Assembly (NCBI GenBank): GCA_002166865.1
Contig: NHTQ01000001.1
Coordinates: forward strand, 620,001-684,000
Length of the DNA: 64,000 nt
Reading direction: 5' to 3'
Origin: Rhodobacteraceae bacterium WFHF2C18
Lineage (GTDB): Bacteria > Pseudomonadota > Alphaproteobacteria > Rhodobacterales > Rhodobacteraceae
In this document: positions 61,915 to 64,000 of the stretch, piece by piece
How positions within the stretch are numbered: position 1 is the stretch's first letter
How the letters are laid out: the number at the start of each line of letters is the position of its first letter
Made by a program: the position numbers and the translations under genes
Notes under the pieces: generated by a model
What the model was told of the DNA's origin: nothing
Database searches by the model: none
Seen by the model: the letters and a program-made list of their open reading frames with translations, nothing else

Positions 61915-61929
61915 TTAAATTCGACTTAA
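61915..61929 (-). promoter_or_regulatory. Perfect CtrA box upstream of cckA
   Basis: TTAA-GTCGAAT-TTAA on the minus strand, an exact match to the CtrA consensus, 27 bases before the cckA start codon in the short gap after the RsmB-type gene. It implies feedback of CtrA on its own kinase gene. Confidence 0.7.
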
Positions 61930-61960
61930 CGACAGCACGGTTTGCCCGTCAAGGTTGTAT

Positions 61961-63136
61961 TTACAAGCCGTCTTTCCGCGAAAGTATTGCCAGAAAGAAG
62001 CCGTCGCCCGCGTCGCTCACAGGCCACGTCCGGCTGTCGGCTATGCGCCAGCCGGGCGCGCGGCTGCAAAAGGCGGTGACGCGGTCGATGTTTTCCTCTG
62101 CCAGAACCGAACAGGTTGCATAGGCCAGCCGCCCCGCCGGCGCGACCAGCGGCGCCGCTGCGTCAAGGATGGCGTCCTGGCGCCGCATCAACGCTTCGAG
62201 GTCCTCGGGCGTCAGCCGCCACTTGGCATCGGGGGTGCGCCGCCAGGTACCGCTGCCGGAACAGGGCACATCGCACAACACGAGATCGAAGGGCGCCTGC
62301 GACGGGGACTCGCCGGGCGCCAGCACCCGCACCTCGACCCCCGCACGGGCGGCCCGCGCCGGAAGATCGGCCATGCGCTGCGGTGCCGCGTCATGGGCAA
62401 ACCACGCCGCGCTGGCGCGCGCGGCCAGGGCCAGCACCTTGCCGCCCCCGCCTGCACAGTAATCCAGTACCCGCCCGCCCTCCGGCACGGGCAGCGCCGC
62501 CATGGCCGCCTGGCTGGAGCCATCCTGGAGTTCTACCAGACCCGCCCGATAGGCACGGGAGCCGGCGACCCGCCGCGCGCCCGCCTCCACGCGCAGGGCG
62601 GTCGGCGCGATCGCATGGGTCCGGGCGACGACGCCGTCTTCGGCCAGCGCATCCACGGCATCGGCCGGGGTGCACTTGCCGAGGTTGGCACGCAGCATCA
62701 CCGGCGCCCGCGCGCGCAGGGCCAGCGCCGTCGCCTCGGCCTCCGCGCCGAGGCAGCGGCGAAACACCGGAACCAGCCAGTCGGGCAGATCCCATCGCGC
62801 GCCGGTCTGCCGCGGGGGCGTGCCGGCAGCGGCCTCCGCCGGGGTGAGCGCCGCCGGCGCGTAGCCCGAGCCGGTGAAAAGCGCCTCGGGCCGCTCCCCG
62901 GCTGCGCGCGTCGCGCCGATCATCAGCCCCCGCCCGGTCCCGGCCCCGCCAAGCGCGGCGTAGGAGCGGCGGCAGCGCAGCGCGTCGAACACGTGATCGC
63001 GCACCGCCGCGCGATCCTTCGCGCCCGCATAGCGCGCCCGCCGCGCCCAGCCCGTCAGGGCCTTTTCCGCGGGCGTGCCTGCCAGGATCTCGTCCAGCAC
63101 ATGGATCGCTGCGGCAACCCGGGCGCCCGGCGTCAT
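61961..63136 (-). CDS. RsmB/NOP-family rRNA (cytosine-C5) methyltransferase
   Basis: A 391-residue SAM-dependent methyltransferase. The N-terminal NusB-like helical domain (RVAAAIHVLDEILAGTPAEKAL) is followed by the catalytic domain: motif I VLDYCAGGGGKVLALAARA, motif IV with the first cysteine DVPCSGSGTWRRTPDAKW, and motif VI with the second cysteine YATCSVLAEENIDRV. Both catalytic cysteines are in place. It is probably RsmB (16S C967) or a relative. It is upstream of cckA on the same strand, 72 bases before the cckA start, and divergent from the symporter gene. Confidence 0.9.
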   Translation of the reverse strand: MTPGARVAAAIHVLDEILAGTPAEKALTGWARRARYAGAKDRAAVRDHVFDALRCRRSYAALGGAGTGRGLMIGATRAAGERPEALFTGSGYAPAALTPAEAAAGTPPRQTGARWDLPDWLVPVFRRCLGAEAEATALALRARAPVMLRANLGKCTPADAVDALAEDGVVARTHAIAPTALRVEAGARRVAGSRAYRAGLVELQDGSSQAAMAALPVPEGGRVLDYCAGGGGKVLALAARASAAWFAHDAAPQRMADLPARAARAGVEVRVLAPGESPSQAPFDLVLCDVPCSGSGTWRRTPDAKWRLTPEDLEALMRRQDAILDAAAPLVAPAGRLAYATCSVLAEENIDRVTAFCSRAPGWRIADSRTWPVSDAGDGFFLAILSRKDGL

Positions 63137-63286
63137 GGCGCGCTTCGCCCCGGGCCGGCACTTGCTTGGATCATCGCAAGGGTCTCCCTCATTGTCACGC
63201 GGACCTTCTAGCGCCCGCCGCCGGCCTGCGAAACCCGACCCCGGACGCCTTGCGCCCGTCCCCGCCGCCGGCGTAGCACTAGGCGG

Positions 63287-64000
63287 ATGAGCGCGACAGT
63301 CGCGAGCTTCCTCATCGTCACCCTGGCCGTGATCCTGGCCGGAGCGTCCTCGGTGATCGGCAAGAAGGCCACGACCGAGGACTACCTGCTGGCCAGCCGC
63401 ACCGTTTCGCCGTGGCTCACGGCCCTGTCCACTGTTGCCACCAACAACAGCGGCTTCATGTTCATCGGCATGATCGCGGCGAGCTATCGCGTCGGGATAG
63501 AGACGATCTGGATGATGGTCGGGTGGATCATCGGGGACGCCATCGCATGGTGGCGGCTTTACCCACGGCTGCGCGCGCGCTCGGGTGCCGCGGGCACCAT
63601 CACCGTCACCGCGATCCTGGCCACGGGCCCCGAGGGGCCGCGGCGGTCACTCGTGGTGGCCGCCAGCGCGCTGACCTTCGTCTTCCTGGGGCTCTATGCC
63701 GCTGCCCAACTCAAGGCCGGCAGCACGGCGCTGCACGCGCTATTCGACTGGCACCCCGCCACCGGCGTGTGGATCGGCGCGGCGATCGTGATCCTCTATT
63801 CCTTCGCCGGAGGGATCCGTGCCGATATCTGGACGGATGCCGCGCAATCGGCGGTGATGCTGGTCTCGATCACGCTGATCCTGGTCGCCGGCGGCATGGA
63901 GGTGGGCGGCCCGGCCGCGCTGGCCGACAGGCTGCGCGCCCTCGACCCCGCCCTGCTGTCGCTCTTTCCCGCCGATCTGGCCTTCGGCCCGCTGCTTTTC
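63287..64000 (+). CDS. Sodium:solute symporter (SSS family), N-terminal part
   Basis: The first 238 codons of a membrane transporter of the SSS family run off the right edge. Family features: an N-terminal helix (SATVASFLIVTLAVILAGASS), then TTEDYLLASRTVSPWLTALSTVATNNSGFMFIGMIAASY, which holds the Na+-site region in membrane segment 1-2, then the WWRLYPRLRARSG link, and SFAGGIRADIWTDAAQSAVML, the SSS signature. Proline, pantothenate or another solute cannot be decided. AGGCGG precedes the ATG. Confidence 0.85.
   Translation, partial: MSATVASFLIVTLAVILAGASSVIGKKATTEDYLLASRTVSPWLTALSTVATNNSGFMFIGMIAASYRVGIETIWMMVGWIIGDAIAWWRLYPRLRARSGAAGTITVTAILATGPEGPRRSLVVAASALTFVFLGLYAAAQLKAGSTALHALFDWHPATGVWIGAAIVILYSFAGGIRADIWTDAAQSAVMLVSITLILVAGGMEVGGPAALADRLRALDPALLSLFPADLAFGPLLF

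Overview
The window is a 64 kb stretch of a high-G+C alphaproteobacterial chromosome. The gene set points to Rhodobacterales (Rhodobacteraceae/Roseobacter group): CtrA, SciP and CckA, the Rhodobacterales-type families DUF6456, DUF6477 and DUF1153, a non-pyrrolysine MttB homologue, LpxI instead of LpxH, and a GTTC-N7-GTTC LexA box at recA. Genes are densely packed on both strands. I see no rRNA or tRNA genes, no CRISPR array and no insertion sequence.

Layout. 1-5.1 kb: lpxD (cut by the left edge), a YcbB-type L,D-transpeptidase, a DUF882 peptidoglycan peptidase, lipA, a small outer-membrane barrel gene and, just upstream of it, the decayed 3' end of a paralogue. 5.2-16.9 kb: a VIT-type transporter, DUF6456 and DUF6477, an MttB-family methyltransferase, guaA with a DMT exporter, a FadL-type porin, an unassigned P-loop ATPase with metA, an alpha/beta hydrolase and a DUF3137 protein. 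17-25.6 kb: ppk2 with tetR, an FkbM-like methyltransferase, rplM-rpsI, a thioesterase, an enoyl-CoA hydratase homologue, trmFO, a methyltransferase with gluQ, hisI and an IscU/NifU-like scaffold. 25.6-30.5 kb: ligA-recG and a 40-residue membrane protein behind a perfect SOS box. 30.5-34 kb: ctrA, sciP and mnmA. 33-45 kb: a long minus-strand envelope cluster, pyrH-frr-uppS-cdsA-dxr-rseP-(small ORF)-bamA-skp-fabZ-lpxA-lpxI-lpxB. 45-52 kb: miaA, an AraC regulator with an orphan solute-binding protein, a lytic transglycosylase, ssb and a second, quite different ligA. 52-64 kb: typA with a cupin gene, alaS with DUF1330, recA, a sulfotransferase-like gene, cckA, an RsmB-type rRNA methyltransferase and the start of a sodium:solute symporter.

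How the genes work together. Three themes recur. (1) Envelope building: lipid A (lpxD, lpxA, lpxI, lpxB, fabZ), outer-membrane protein assembly (bamA, skp, rseP), undecaprenyl-phosphate, isoprenoid and phospholipid supply (uppS, dxr, cdsA), and peptidoglycan remodelling. (2) The cell-cycle phosphorelay: cckA, ctrA and sciP lie within about 31 kb, and CtrA-type boxes (TTAA-N7-TTAA or one mismatch) stand before cckA, ctrA, sciP and the DUF6456/DUF6477 pair. (3) DNA repair: recA, recG, ssb and two NAD+-dependent DNA ligases.

Most worth following up: the small membrane protein behind the SOS box, a candidate SOS division regulator like Caulobacter SidA, with a strongly structured RNA segment 3' of it; and the second LigA, whose sequence resembles haloarchaeal LigA more than the resident one. 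All functional calls come from reading motifs in the translated sequence. No database search was run.
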